Shown: one piece after another, positions 6,427 to 15,268 of the stretch | How the letters are laid out: every line of letters starts with the position of its first letter | Numbering within the stretch: the stretch's first letter is position 1 | NCBI RefSeq assembly: GCF_023634025.1 | Contig: NZ_JALJCW010000004.1 | Location: 1-64,000 of the forward strand | Direction: 5' to 3' | From: Hanstruepera flava | Lineage (GTDB): Bacteria > Bacteroidota > Bacteroidia > Flavobacteriales > Flavobacteriaceae | Length of the DNA stretch: 64,000 nucleotides | Position numbers and translations under genes: made by a program | The notes under the pieces: model-generated | What the model saw: the letters and a program-made list of their open reading frames with translations, nothing else | Database searches by the model: none | What the model was told of the DNA's origin: nothing

Positions 6427-7578
6427 ATGGAAAACCTTGAGCAAGACATCCTCAATACCTTTAACGAGTTTTGGCATATGTGGGCCAAACGTGCCAAAGG
6501 AGAGGCTACCATTCATGACTTAAAACAGTATTTTGATCCCGAAGTGAGTAGTATTGGAACTGGTGAGCATGAAATAGGAAAGGATTTAGAAACGGTCATT
6601 GAAAACTTTTCTTATGATTTAAAGGAATTACAAAAGCCTTTTAAATTGGATGTGTTTTATGAAAAAGCCAAAGTATTGTCACCAACTTCAGGTGTTGTAG
6701 AGGCTGAAGCAAATGTTGAAATAGATTTGGATGCAGACGAACCCCTAAAGCTACATATTAGGTTTTCAACGGTTTTTATATTGAAGGATGGTAACTGGCT
6801 AATAAAGCATAACCACGTGTCATTTCCATCTAAAGACCAAGGCGTAGGAGAGTCTTATCCGCTAGACGCCCTAACGGCCCAAAACAACAGACTTCAAGCA
6901 TTGGTGGAACAACGCACGTACGAGTTGGAAGAAAAAACGACATTGTTGGAAAAAGAAAAGGATAAAACCGAAAAATTATTGTTTAATATTTTACCCAGGA
7001 AAATAGCCAGGGAATTGTTGGATAATGGCTATAGTGTTCCAGTACGTCATGAAAACGTAAGCGTTATTTTTACCGATTTTGTAGAATTTACCAAAATAGC
7101 CTCACAAATTACAGCACGCGAATTGGTTGAAGAATTGAATGATATCTTCTTCCATTTCGATAGCTTAATAAAAGAACAGGAACTAGAAAAAATAAAAACC
7201 ATAGGAGATTCCTATATGGCAGTTTGTGGCTTACCCGAACCGCATAACGAGCACGCATTCCGTTGTATAGTAGTAGCTAGAAAAATGTTGAGCTTTATTG
7301 AAGACCGTAACAATAAGAGACCTATTAAATGGCAAATGCGTATTGGTATCCATTCGGGGCCAGTAGTTGCTGGTATTGTGGGTAATGATAAGTTTGCCTA
7401 CGACCTGTGGGGCCGAACCGTTAATCTGGCAAGTAGGTTGGAAAGTGCAGGTATAGAAGGAAAAATTAATATTTCTGAAGACACCTATCATCTCATCAAA
7501 GAGTCAATTCCTTGTGAATATCGAGGTAAGCAACTAATTAAAGGAAACAAGGAAGTCGATATGTACTTTGTAAATTAA
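6427..7578 (+). CDS. Class III adenylate/guanylate cyclase with N-terminal SnoaL-like domain
   Basis: A 383-aa soluble protein. Residues 1-140 look like a SnoaL/NTF2-type domain (alpha helices, then WLIKHNHVSF at the end of the sheet). A coiled coil lies at about 150-185 and the cyclase domain at about 205-383. Catalytic residues seem complete: metal Asp217 (FTDFVEF) and Asp261 (KTIGDSY), base-selecting Lys257 and Asp326 (YDLWGR), transition-state Asn333 and Arg337 (VNLASR). Lys plus Asp is the adenylate-cyclase pairing, so cAMP is the likely product. The SnoaL domain resembles those fused to cyclases as calcium- or ligand-sensing inputs, but its ligand is unknown. It is last in an operon with the HD hydrolase and YitT. 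Confidence 0.88.
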   Translation: MENLEQDILNTFNEFWHMWAKRAKGEATIHDLKQYFDPEVSSIGTGEHEIGKDLETVIENFSYDLKELQKPFKLDVFYEKAKVLSPTSGVVEAEANVEIDLDADEPLKLHIRFSTVFILKDGNWLIKHNHVSFPSKDQGVGESYPLDALTAQNNRLQALVEQRTYELEEKTTLLEKEKDKTEKLLFNILPRKIARELLDNGYSVPVRHENVSVIFTDFVEFTKIASQITARELVEELNDIFFHFDSLIKEQELEKIKTIGDSYMAVCGLPEPHNEHAFRCIVVARKMLSFIEDRNNKRPIKWQMRIGIHSGPVVAGIVGNDKFAYDLWGRTVNLASRLESAGIEGKINISEDTYHLIKESIPCEYRGKQLIKGNKEVDMYFVN

Positions 7579-7613
7579 ACGCCCAAATTACCAATTGATA
7601 ATTTGAGCGTTTT
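7578..7613. terminator. Stem-loop terminator between convergent genes
   Basis: AACGC and CAAATTA pair with TAATTTG and GCGTT around a short loop just after the cyclase stop codon, followed by TTTT. It also lies just beyond the stop of the minus-strand gene at 7638, so it can serve both directions. Confidence 0.7.
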
Positions 7614-7637
7614 AAGAAATAACTAAATAGGGTTAAG

Positions 7638-8339
7638 TTACTTTATCTTCTTTTGCTTTTTTACGGTACCGTTTTGTTTGTAATAGTAAAAGTCTTCATC
7701 GGTATTCCAATCGTGGTCCCAATCATCATCATAAGTATCATGATGGCCATTATGATTGGTTGTACAATTAAATACACCACAAACGCCACACATAGTACTA
7801 AACGGATTTACAAAACCAAATGTGCTAATTATTTCTCCAAAACGATTATACCTAACCGTCAAGCCACCAACACGTTTTAATAAACCGGTTCTATGGTTGT
7901 ACTGCATGTACACAGATCCAGCACGTTTTATTTTACCAAATCGGTCATAATTAATAAATACGTTTCCAATACGTCTTACTTTACCATCACGGTCATGTTG
8001 AATAAGTACACCTCGATCTCTTGGTGTTGAAAAATGAACACGGCTTACGGTTCCTGGTGCACCAAAAGTTACATTTACCGATCCACGTCTTGTTACACTT
8101 GTGGAGCTTCTATAATAATTGTCATGGTACGGTACAGTATTAACCACATTGGTGTTAAAATCAAAACTACCATCTGGGAAAATCATAAATTCCACACCAC
8201 GCTCTACAAACATTATAGGTTGTGCATAACGATAGCGTGTAATTAAATCTTCACCTTGAACTGTAGCATGTTTTGCTGTTGCTGTTACGGTTGTTAATCC
8301 TATTAACAACACTGTAATAAAAAGTACTTGTTTTTTCAT
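7638..8339 (-). CDS. Exported protein with RHS-like short repeats
   Basis: A 233-aa protein with a Sec signal peptide (MKKQVLFITVLLIGLTTVTATA). Residues ~105-180 hold four related units of about 18-20 residues of the form (H/Y)(D/N)R.GK(V/I)(K/R)R.G.(V/L): DRDGKVRRIGNVFINY, DRFGKIKRAGSVYMQY, NHRTGLLKRVGGLTVRY, NRFGEIISTFG. This pattern recalls YD/RHS-type beta strands. A CGVCGVFNC cluster and an acidic, His-rich tail (NHNGHHDTYDDDWDHDW) follow and could bind metal. Periplasmic or surface location is expected. I do not recognise a named family. Single gene, convergent with the cyclase operon. Confidence 0.75.
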   Translation of the reverse strand: MKKQVLFITVLLIGLTTVTATAKHATVQGEDLITRYRYAQPIMFVERGVEFMIFPDGSFDFNTNVVNTVPYHDNYYRSSTSVTRRGSVNVTFGAPGTVSRVHFSTPRDRGVLIQHDRDGKVRRIGNVFINYDRFGKIKRAGSVYMQYNHRTGLLKRVGGLTVRYNRFGEIISTFGFVNPFSTMCGVCGVFNCTTNHNGHHDTYDDDWDHDWNTDEDFYYYKQNGTVKKQKKIK

Positions 8340-8590
8340 AATACTAGGATTTTAGATTTTGCCTACTCATGAGCTTTTCGGCTTACGCTATTTGTTTAGC
8401 TAGTTTCAATTGTCATGCCAAAATTTCAAATCACTGATTTACAGAAATATATATAGTTTTGTGATATACTGAAATTAATGGTTGTAACATGTTTAGTAAG
8501 AAATCTTCTTATAAATAGAACTTATATAAGCTATTTAAAATACTATTGAATTAAAATTTTAGTAAATTTAAATCCTACTAACCATCAATT

Positions 8591-9655
8591 ATGGAAACTA
8601 AACAGACCACGTGTAAAAATTGTGAAAAAGAGTTTCAGCAAGGTTTTGAGTTTTGTCCGCATTGTGGTCAAAAAGCAAAAGATGAATTAACGCTGGGTGT
8701 ATTGTTCTATAACACCATAAGCAATTACTTTTCGTTTGACGCGCGCTTTTTTAAGAGTTTTATTCCGTTGATGGTCAGACCAGGTTATTTGGCAAAAAAA
8801 TTTCTGGAAGGTAAACGACTGCTATATCTACATCCAGCGCAGATGTACTTATTTATTTCAGTTATTTTTTTCTTTTTGTTTTCGTTTGTTGCCAGGGAAC
8901 AGGAAGAAAGTATTGATAGAGCATTAAAGCGTGATTTTGAAAAGGCCAAAAAAGTTGTGGATACGCTTTCTGAAAAGGGTTTAGATTCTGCACAAGTAGC
9001 CAAGCTAATGAAACCTTATGAAGACAACAAGGGTAAGTTAGGCTTAAATGAAGATGAACTCAAAGAATTAGATTCAGTTATTAAGGTGGGTGGAAACACT
9101 AAGCCTAACATGAATTTTGGGTTTGATGAAAACAAAATAGACTCCCTTATTGATAGTGGTGCTTCAGATAAGGTTATCTATAAGGAAATGGGAATGGATG
9201 ATGATGCGGGCTATTTTACAAAACGATTTTATGCACAGATGCTTAAGTTTTATAAAACCAAAAGTGGTGGCTCGGTACTTAAGGCGTTTTATGATACCAT
9301 ACCAATTGCCATGTTCTTTTTGTTACCAATTTTTGCATTGATTCTCAAACTATTTTACTTTAGAAAAGGTCCTTACGCTTACCATCTGGTGTTCAGTTTT
9401 TACTTCTTTTCCTTTTTGTTTACGGTATTCAGTATCCTATTATTATTGAATTTTGCTTGGAAAGCTTTTCCAGGTTGGTTAATCACGCTGATAATTCTAT
9501 CAACGTTCATTTATTTGTTTTTAGCCTTGAAACGGTTTTATGACCAAGGTTGGGTTTTAAGCTTTTTAAAAGGTGGTATGGTTACCTTTACCTTTTTTGT
9601 GTTTTTATTTCCAGCTTCTTTGGCAGTACTTTTTGTGGCGTTTTTGTCGTATTAG
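8591..9655 (+). CDS. DUF3667-type membrane protein with N-terminal zinc ribbon
   Basis: A 354-aa protein. It starts with a zinc ribbon (CKNCEKEF...FCPHCGQK, Cys8, Cys11, Cys22, Cys25). It continues with SNYFSFDARFFKSFIPLMVRPGYLAKKFLEGKRLLYLHPAQMYLF, the hallmark of DUF3667, and a TM segment at about 97-113. A charged helical stretch follows to about residue 235, then four TM helices to the end. Function is unknown; members are common in Bacteroidota. It overlaps the 3' end of uvrA by 4 bp in convergent orientation, which leaves no space for a terminator. Confidence 0.85.
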   Translation: METKQTTCKNCEKEFQQGFEFCPHCGQKAKDELTLGVLFYNTISNYFSFDARFFKSFIPLMVRPGYLAKKFLEGKRLLYLHPAQMYLFISVIFFFLFSFVAREQEESIDRALKRDFEKAKKVVDTLSEKGLDSAQVAKLMKPYEDNKGKLGLNEDELKELDSVIKVGGNTKPNMNFGFDENKIDSLIDSGASDKVIYKEMGMDDDAGYFTKRFYAQMLKFYKTKSGGSVLKAFYDTIPIAMFFLLPIFALILKLFYFRKGPYAYHLVFSFYFFSFLFTVFSILLLLNFAWKAFPGWLITLIILSTFIYLFLALKRFYDQGWVLSFLKGGMVTFTFFVFLFPASLAVLFVAFLSY

Positions 9656-12438
9656 AGCTTGTCCTTTAAATACTTGCCAGTAATGGATTGTTTGTTTACT
9701 ACTAATTCTTCAGGTGTGCCTTGGGCTACAAGATTTCCACCGTGTTTTCCACCTTCAGGACCTAAATCAACAATATAATCGGCACATTTAATCAATTCTA
9801 AATTGTGCTCAATAACAATAATAGAATGCCCTTTTCCAATTAAAGCCTGAAACGAAGTTAGTAGTTTTTGTATATCGTGAAAGTGTAGTCCGGTAGTGGG
9901 TTCATCAAAAATGAAAAGTGTATTTGTTCCTTTTGATCCTTTACCTAAAAACGAAGCTAGTTTAATACGTTGCGCCTCACCACCAGAAAGGGTAGAGGAG
10001 CTCTGCCCTAAAGTTACATAACCTAAACCAACATCTTGAAGAGGTTGTAGTTTACTCTGAATTTTAGTCTGATTATGGGCTGTAAAAAATGCAATGGCAT
10101 CATCTATAGTAAGATTTAAAATGTCGTCAATTGTTTTATCTTCAAAAGTAACTTCCAAAACTTCTTTTTTAAAGCGTTTACCATTGCATGTCTCGCAAGT
10201 TAAATGCACATCGGCCATAAATTGCATTTCAATAGTCACTTCGCCTTCACCTTTACAGGTTTCACAGCGTCCACCATCTACATTAAACGAAAAATGCTTG
10301 GCTTGGTAATTACGAATCTTACTTAATTTTTGGTTGGCAAACAGCGCTCTAATATCATCATAAGCCTTAATGTAGGTCACAGGGTTGGAACGCGATGAGC
10401 GACCAATAGGGTTTTGATCAACAAATTCAATATGGCCAATATTGCTAAAATTGCCTTTTAACTCCGAAAACTGTCCAGCCTTATCACTAAAATCAGTTAG
10501 TTTCTTTTGAATAGCTGGATATACAATCTTCTTGATTAGAGTACTTTTACCACTTCCTGAAACACCGGTTATAACTGTTAGCATACCCAATGGCAAGGTA
10601 ACATCAATATTTTTAAGGTTATTTTCTTTAGCACCAATAATTTCTATGGCATATTTAGACGTACGACGTTTTTTAGGAACTTCAATTTTAAGGGTTTCGT
10701 TCAAATATTGTGCAGTGAGCGAATCAGAACTTAAAATGGCATTGTAAGTACCGGTAGCCACAACCTGACCACCAAAAGTACCGGCTTCAGGACCTATATC
10801 TATAATTTCGTCTGCAGCTTGCATAATGTCTTCATCATGCTCCACAACTATAACGGTATTGCCTAAATCACGTAGGGCTTTTAAAACACCAATTAAGCGT
10901 TCGGTATCTTTAGGATGTAAACCAATACTTGGTTCATCTAAAATATACATGGAACCCACCAAACTACTGCCTAATGATGTTGCCAAATTTATACGCTGAC
11001 TCTCACCGCCAGATAAGGTATTGGATTTTCGGTTTAAGGTTAAATAGTTTAAACCTACATTAGTAAGGTAGGAGAGGCGGTTATTAATTTCCTTTAGTAA
11101 TCTGTTGGCTATATTTAAATCAGTATCAGACAGTTCCAATTGGTTAAAAAATAGACTCAATTCGTCTATGGGCATATCAACCAAATCGGTAATGGTTTTT
11201 CCTCCTACTTTCACGTAGTTGGCTTCTGGACGCAAACGCTTACCGTTACAAGTCTTACATTTGGTTTTACCACGATAACGCGATAACATCACACGATTCT
11301 GAATCTTATAAGCTTTAGATTCCAGTTCGGCAAAAAAGCCATTCAAGCCCTCAAAATAGGCATTACCTTCCCAAATAAGTTGTTTATGTTCCTCACTTAA
11401 TTCAAAATAGGGTTTGTGAATAGGGAAATCAAATTTATGGGAGTTGTTTACCAATTGATCACGGTACCAACTCATACTTTCACCTCGCCAAGGAAAGATA
11501 GCATTTTCATAAATTGATAAGCCTGTGTTGGGTATTACCAAATCGTCATCTATACCTATAACATCGCCATAGCCTTCACATGTTGGACAAGCACCATATG
11601 GGTTGTTAAAACTGAATAGATGCACATTGGGCTCTAAAAATGTCATGCCATCCAGTTCAAAGGAATTACTAAATGCCTTTTGTGATGTGTTGGAAAGCTG
11701 TTCAATAATGCAATTGCCTTTGCCTTCAAAAAAAGCGGTTTGAATGGCGTCGGCCAAACGATTGTAAAAATCGTCGTCGTCTTTCTTAATAATGCGATCA
11801 ACAACCAGGAACAAATTAGTTTCATCAATGGTATCTATTTCGACTTCATCAATGCGTATAACGCTTTCATTTACCTTTATTCTAGCATAACCTTGTTGGT
11901 TTAAAACCTTTAGTTTGTCTGAAAGATCGCGCCCTTCTTCCAAATGTATAGGCGAGAGCAAAAGAAGTTTTTCATTCTCTTCAAGTGTTTTAATAAAATT
12001 TAAGACATCGGTTACGGTATCTTTTTTTACTTCATCTCCAGACTTTGGTGAATAGGTTTTGCCAATTCGTGCATATAACAGCTTTAAATAATCATAAATT
12101 TCTGTTGTGGTTCCTACTGTTGAACGAGGATTAGTAGAATTTACTTTTTGCTCAATCGCTATGGCAGGTGCAATACCTTTTATAAAATCGACTTTGGGTT
12201 TGTTTAATCGTCCCAAAAACTGACGTGCATAACTCGAAAGGCTTTCTACATATCGCCTTTGGCCCTCTGCATATAAAGTGTCAAAAGCTAAACTAGACTT
12301 ACCAGAACCTGATAAACCTGTGATGACCACTAATTTATTACGCGGAATAACAACATCAATATTTTTAAGGTTATGCAATTTTGCACCTTTAATAATAATA
12401 TTGTGTTTGGGGTTTGCTTCCGAAATATGAGTAATCAT
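9652..12438 (-). CDS. uvrA: UvrABC excinuclease subunit A
   Basis: A 928-aa protein. UvrA is the damage-recognition ATPase dimer of nucleotide excision repair. It has two ABC modules: Walker [10 protein letters not shown] and GVSGSGKST, signatures LSGGESQR and LSGGEAQR, Walker B ILDEPS and IFDEPT. Zinc-binding CxxC pairs are at [15 protein letters not shown] and [15 protein letters not shown]. Length is normal. The start chosen is the ATG at 12438 (MITHISEAN); a longer frame would begin with TTG at 12465 and adds nothing conserved. It stands alone on the minus strand, with uvrB and uvrC not in this window. Confidence 0.96.
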   Translation of the reverse strand: MITHISEANPKHNIIIKGAKLHNLKNIDVVIPRNKLVVITGLSGSGKSSLAFDTLYAEGQRRYVESLSSYARQFLGRLNKPKVDFIKGIAPAIAIEQKVNSTNPRSTVGTTTEIYDYLKLLYARIGKTYSPKSGDEVKKDTVTDVLNFIKTLEENEKLLLLSPIHLEEGRDLSDKLKVLNQQGYARIKVNESVIRIDEVEIDTIDETNLFLVVDRIIKKDDDDFYNRLADAIQTAFFEGKGNCIIEQLSNTSQKAFSNSFELDGMTFLEPNVHLFSFNNPYGACPTCEGYGDVIGIDDDLVIPNTGLSIYENAIFPWRGESMSWYRDQLVNNSHKFDFPIHKPYFELSEEHKQLIWEGNAYFEGLNGFFAELESKAYKIQNRVMLSRYRGKTKCKTCNGKRLRPEANYVKVGGKTITDLVDMPIDELSLFFNQLELSDTDLNIANRLLKEINNRLSYLTNVGLNYLTLNRKSNTLSGGESQRINLATSLGSSLVGSMYILDEPSIGLHPKDTERLIGVLKALRDLGNTVIVVEHDEDIMQAADEIIDIGPEAGTFGGQVVATGTYNAILSSDSLTAQYLNETLKIEVPKKRRTSKYAIEIIGAKENNLKNIDVTLPLGMLTVITGVSGSGKSTLIKKIVYPAIQKKLTDFSDKAGQFSELKGNFSNIGHIEFVDQNPIGRSSRSNPVTYIKAYDDIRALFANQKLSKIRNYQAKHFSFNVDGGRCETCKGEGEVTIEMQFMADVHLTCETCNGKRFKKEVLEVTFEDKTIDDILNLTIDDAIAFFTAHNQTKIQSKLQPLQDVGLGYVTLGQSSSTLSGGEAQRIKLASFLGKGSKGTNTLFIFDEPTTGLHFHDIQKLLTSFQALIGKGHSIIVIEHNLELIKCADYIVDLGPEGGKHGGNLVAQGTPEELVVNKQSITGKYLKDKL

Positions 12439-12535
12439 AGGCTGTTTAATGGAATAATTTAGCAAAGATACTACAAGAAAATTGGCTTAAAAAATGGATT
12501 TTAATTCAATTTTTTATAAAAAAATTAAAAATATT

Positions 12536-12568
12536 TTTGCTTTTTAGGAATGATTGTTGTTATATTTG
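12536..12568 (+). promoter_or_regulatory. Bacteroidota-type promoter for the ECF sigma gene
   Basis: TTTG (12536-12539), 21 nt, TATATTTG (12561-12568). This matches the Bacteroidota housekeeping consensus TTTG-N19-21-TAnnTTTG. The transcript would start near 12575 and have a leader of ~90 nt before the sigma-factor ATG. Confidence 0.65.
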
Positions 12569-12665
12569 AGTTCTATTAACCTAAAAATCACATAAGTAGC
12601 CTATAAGCAGAACATTACTTTTTTAAAATTTAACCCCAACCCAGAATTATTTCTGGCAAAAAGTA

Positions 12666-13256
12666 ATGACTATGCAACACGAACTTATCACAGATGCTAC
12701 TTTAGTTTCAAATTATATAAAAGGAGACGAACGGGCTATCGAAATTCTAATTACTAGGCATAAACAACGCGTTTATAGCTTTATCTATTCAAAGGTATTT
12801 GATAGAGATGTAGCAGAAGACATTTTTCAAGACACCTTTATTAAGGTTATTCGAACACTTAAACATGGCAAATACAACGAAGAGGGTAAATTTTTACCTT
12901 GGGTTATGCGTATATCACATAACTTGGTAATTGATTACTTTAGAAAGAATAACCGTATGCCTAAATTTAGCAATACGGGCGATTTTAATATTTTTTCTGT
13001 TTTAAGCGATTCCTCGCTGGATGCAGAAAAAAGTATTATAAAAAGCCAAGTGGAAAAAGACGTACGTCGTGTAATTGAAGAACTACCAGAAGACCAAAAA
13101 GAAGTATTGGTTATGCGTGTTTACAATGAAATGAGTTTTAAGGAAATATCAGAAAAAACAGGTGTTAGCATCAATACGGCCTTGGGTCGAATGCGTTATG
13201 CTTTAATTAATATGCGAAAGATAATAGATAAACATAATATAGTTTTAACAAATTAA
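12666..13256 (+). CDS. ECF-type RNA polymerase sigma factor
   Basis: A 196-aa protein. Region 2 contains RHKQRVYSFIYSKVFDRDVAEDIFQDTFIKVI and FLPWVMRISHNLVIDYFRKN, the region 2.4 helix that reads the -10 element. Region 4 contains LPEDQKEVLVMRVYNEMSFKEISEKTGVSINTALGRMRYALINMR with its helix-turn-helix. This is a group IV sigma factor. No anti-sigma gene follows; instead a 48-aa gene begins 60 bp downstream and both end at a strong terminator. The start could be ATG 12666 or the ATG two codons later. Its regulon cannot be read from the sequence. Confidence 0.93.
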   Translation: MTMQHELITDATLVSNYIKGDERAIEILITRHKQRVYSFIYSKVFDRDVAEDIFQDTFIKVIRTLKHGKYNEEGKFLPWVMRISHNLVIDYFRKNNRMPKFSNTGDFNIFSVLSDSSLDAEKSIIKSQVEKDVRRVIEELPEDQKEVLVMRVYNEMSFKEISEKTGVSINTALGRMRYALINMRKIIDKHNIVLTN

Positions 13257-13315
13257 TACAATAAACAAAAAAAATAGACGTTATAGTAGAGTAGAAAACC
13301 ATAAAAACAATTTAA

Positions 13316-13462
13316 ATGGCAAAACTTTACTCTCAAAAAAATCCTCAAAAACAACTTAATCTAAACCCAAAAGAAGAAACTGTAAAATTTCTTCTTGATT
13401 ATTCGAAGGCTTTAAGTGTTATAAATTGTAATAAGATGAAGTTTGAAGCACTTCTCAACTAA
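13316..13462 (+). CDS. 48-aa protein downstream of the sigma factor
   Basis: A short gene: ATG at 13316, TAA at 13460-13462. The product starts MAKLYSQKNPQKQLNLNPKE and continues with an amphipathic helix (ETVKFLLDYSKALSVIN). It ends KFEALLN, with one Cys. No signal or TM segment. It lies 60 bp after the sigma gene and just before a rho-independent terminator, so it is the last gene of that transcript. Coding character is supported by the clean frame and typical flavobacterial codon use. The position suggests a regulator or partner of the sigma factor, but that is inference. Confidence 0.65.
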   Translation: MAKLYSQKNPQKQLNLNPKEETVKFLLDYSKALSVINCNKMKFEALLN

Positions 13463-13470
13463 ACTTTGAA

Positions 13471-13500
13471 AAAGTCCTGATTAGTCTCGGGACTTTTTTT
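13471..13500 (+). terminator. Rho-independent terminator
   Basis: AAAGTCC (13471-13477) pairs with GGACTTT (13490-13496), followed by an uninterrupted T run. It ends the sigma factor transcript and touches the stop codon of the convergent endonuclease III gene. Confidence 0.85.
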
Positions 13501-14156
13501 TATTTCTTTTTTGAATAATAATCTTTCAATACCGATTTTCTACCAATAGTTTTGGTTATCACATCTTTTTCCAAATCCCAACCTCTTGCAGGCGAATATT
13601 CACGACCATACCATATAATCTGTAAGTGTAAATTATTCCACAATTCTTTTGGGAACAAGCGTTTGGCATCTTTTTCGGTTTGAACCACATTCTTGCCATT
13701 TGTAAAACCCCAACGATACATCAATCTGTGAATATGGGTATCTACTGGAAAAGCAGGAATACCAAAAGCTTGAGATAAAACTACGGCAGCTGTTTTATGA
13801 CCAACAGCAGGTAGGGCTTCCAATTCCTCATAGGTTTTGGGGACTTGCCCATTATGCTTATCAATTAATATGTGCGATAAACCATGAATACCTTTGCTTT
13901 TCATAGGTGAAAGGCCTACAGGTTTTATGATCTCTCTGATTTCTTCAACGGAAAGCTTAACCATATCATACGGATTGTCGGCTTTAGCAAATAAAAGTGG
14001 TGTTATTTGATTAACCCTAACATCGGTACTTTGGGCAGACATAAGAACAGCAATTAATAAGGTATACGGATCTTTATGGTTTAAGGGGATAGGTATGGTG
14101 GGATATAATGTGTTTAACGTTTTTATAACGAAATCTACCTTTTCTTGCTTGGTCAT
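13500..14156 (-). CDS. nth: Endonuclease III without iron-sulfur cysteines
   Basis: A 218-aa base-excision repair glycosylase/AP lyase for oxidised pyrimidines. The helix-hairpin-helix LPAVGHKTAAVVL carries catalytic Lys121 and PVDTHIHR carries catalytic Asp139, matching Lys120/Asp138 of the E. coli enzyme. Where the E. coli protein has the C-x6-C-x2-C-x5-C [4Fe-4S] motif, this one reads YGREYSPARGWDLEKDVI, and I find no cysteine in the whole protein. The fold and catalytic residues are intact, so activity without the cluster is likely. Divergent from the peroxiredoxin gene with 36 bp between them. Confidence 0.92.
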   Translation of the reverse strand: MTKQEKVDFVIKTLNTLYPTIPIPLNHKDPYTLLIAVLMSAQSTDVRVNQITPLLFAKADNPYDMVKLSVEEIREIIKPVGLSPMKSKGIHGLSHILIDKHNGQVPKTYEELEALPAVGHKTAAVVLSQAFGIPAFPVDTHIHRLMYRWGFTNGKNVVQTEKDAKRLFPKELWNNLHLQIIWYGREYSPARGWDLEKDVITKTIGRKSVLKDYYSKKK

Positions 14157-14192
14157 AAATTGTATTTTTGAAAAAAATCAAAGTTAAGAATT

Positions 14193-14648
14193 ATGACACA
14201 ATTAAAGCCAGGAGATAAGGCTCCAGATTTTACTGCAAAAGACGAACAAGGAAACGATATTTCATTATCTGATTACAGAGGAAAGAAACTGGTATTGTTT
14301 TTTTATCCAAAGGCGAGTACACCTGGCTGTACGGTAGAGGCTTGTAATTTAAGCGATAATTATGAGCAGTTTAAAACCAAAGGATATGATATTTTAGGTG
14401 TAAGTGCTGATAGCCAAAGAAGACAAACTAACTTTAAGAAAAAATACAACTTTCCTTATCCTTTATTGGCAGATGAAGATAAGGCCGTTATCCAAGCCTA
14501 CGGTGTTTGGGGACCAAAAAAGTTTATGGGTAGAGAGTTTGATGGCATTCACCGAACAACTTTTGTAATTGATGAAAGAGGTATTATTGAAGATGTTATT
14601 TTAAAAGTAAAAACAAAAGAGCACACGAGTCAAATTCTAAAAAATTAG
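14193..14648 (+). CDS. bcp: Bcp/PrxQ-type thioredoxin-dependent peroxiredoxin
   Basis: A 151-aa cytosolic peroxidase that reduces H2O2 and organic hydroperoxides. The peroxidatic Cys46 lies in STPGCTVEACN and the resolving Cys51 five residues later, the PrxQ arrangement. LVLFFYPKASTPGC, PYPLLADEDKAV and HRTTFVIDERG are typical family blocks. Length is normal. A TATTTTTG (14163-14170) just upstream fits a -7 element, but the matching -33 is unclear. The gene is divergent from nth, so two DNA or oxidative damage functions share one control region. Confidence 0.94.
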   Translation: MTQLKPGDKAPDFTAKDEQGNDISLSDYRGKKLVLFFYPKASTPGCTVEACNLSDNYEQFKTKGYDILGVSADSQRRQTNFKKKYNFPYPLLADEDKAVIQAYGVWGPKKFMGREFDGIHRTTFVIDERGIIEDVILKVKTKEHTSQILKN

Positions 14649-14788
14649 TACCCCCAAAAGTAGGAAATTCATTAATTGTTTTTGTATTACATCGGATTAA
14701 AATGACAGTTTATCGACATTAAATTTGTTAAGTCAATGATTTTCAACTATATTGTCGATTGAAATATTCATTTAAAACCCCAATCAAA

Positions 14789-15205
14789 ATGAAAAACCTA
14801 CTTAAAACCGCTACGGTTATGGCTTTGGCACTTATTGTGTATAGCTGTGATTCTGAATCTATTACTGAAAATAGTTTTGAAGAAAATGTAAATAACGAGT
14901 TTTCAGATCAAAACTTGTTTAATTGTGATGATGTTTCTTCCGTTATTAAATTTGTTAATCAGAGTAATATTCCAACAGATTTTGCTTTGTATAATGATGA
15001 TGGAGAAATGATAACATTTGAATCGAGCATACAGCCTATGAATTCATCTGATCTAAAGTTATTTAATTCTGAATTATCTTTAGAAATTAATATTAGAAAT
15101 GAAGAATTTTATGTTACAAGAAATGCTAAATTTGAAAGTTGTAGATTAATAACTATTGTTATTGACCAACAAAATCAGGTAGAGATTATAGAAGCACAAT
15201 TTTAG
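14789..15205 (+). CDS. Small lipoprotein of unknown function
   Basis: A 138-aa protein. The ATG at 14789 is chosen because MKNLLKTATVMALALIVYSC is a lipoprotein signal with Cys20; a TTG 10 codons upstream is unlikely. The mature part is acidic and Asn-rich near the N-terminus, then has beta-strand-like segments (VIKFVNQSNIPTDFALYND and NIRNEEFYVTRNAKF). Two further Cys could form a disulfide. No family recognised. Probably outer-membrane anchored. It is followed by a strong terminator. Confidence 0.75.
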   Translation: MKNLLKTATVMALALIVYSCDSESITENSFEENVNNEFSDQNLFNCDDVSSVIKFVNQSNIPTDFALYNDDGEMITFESSIQPMNSSDLKLFNSELSLEINIRNEEFYVTRNAKFESCRLITIVIDQQNQVEIIEAQF

Positions 15206-15220
15206 AATAATCTTATAATA

Positions 15221-15252
15221 AAAAAGGTCTTTCGTTTTGAAAGACCTTTTTT
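15221..15252. terminator. Bidirectional rho-independent terminator
   Basis: AAAAAGGTCTTTC, loop GTTTT, GAAAGACCTTTTTT. Flanked by an A run and a T run, it can terminate both the lipoprotein gene and the convergent gene at 15269. Confidence 0.9.
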
Positions 15253-15268
15253 ATTAAAAATATAGGCA

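Noticed and set aside
7653-8246. Plus-strand frames opposite the RHS-like protein
   Set aside because: The minus gene has a signal peptide and repeats; the plus frames lack both.
9652-12465. Longer UvrA start at 12465
   Set aside because: It would use TTG and add unconserved residues; ATG 12438 gives the familiar N-terminus.
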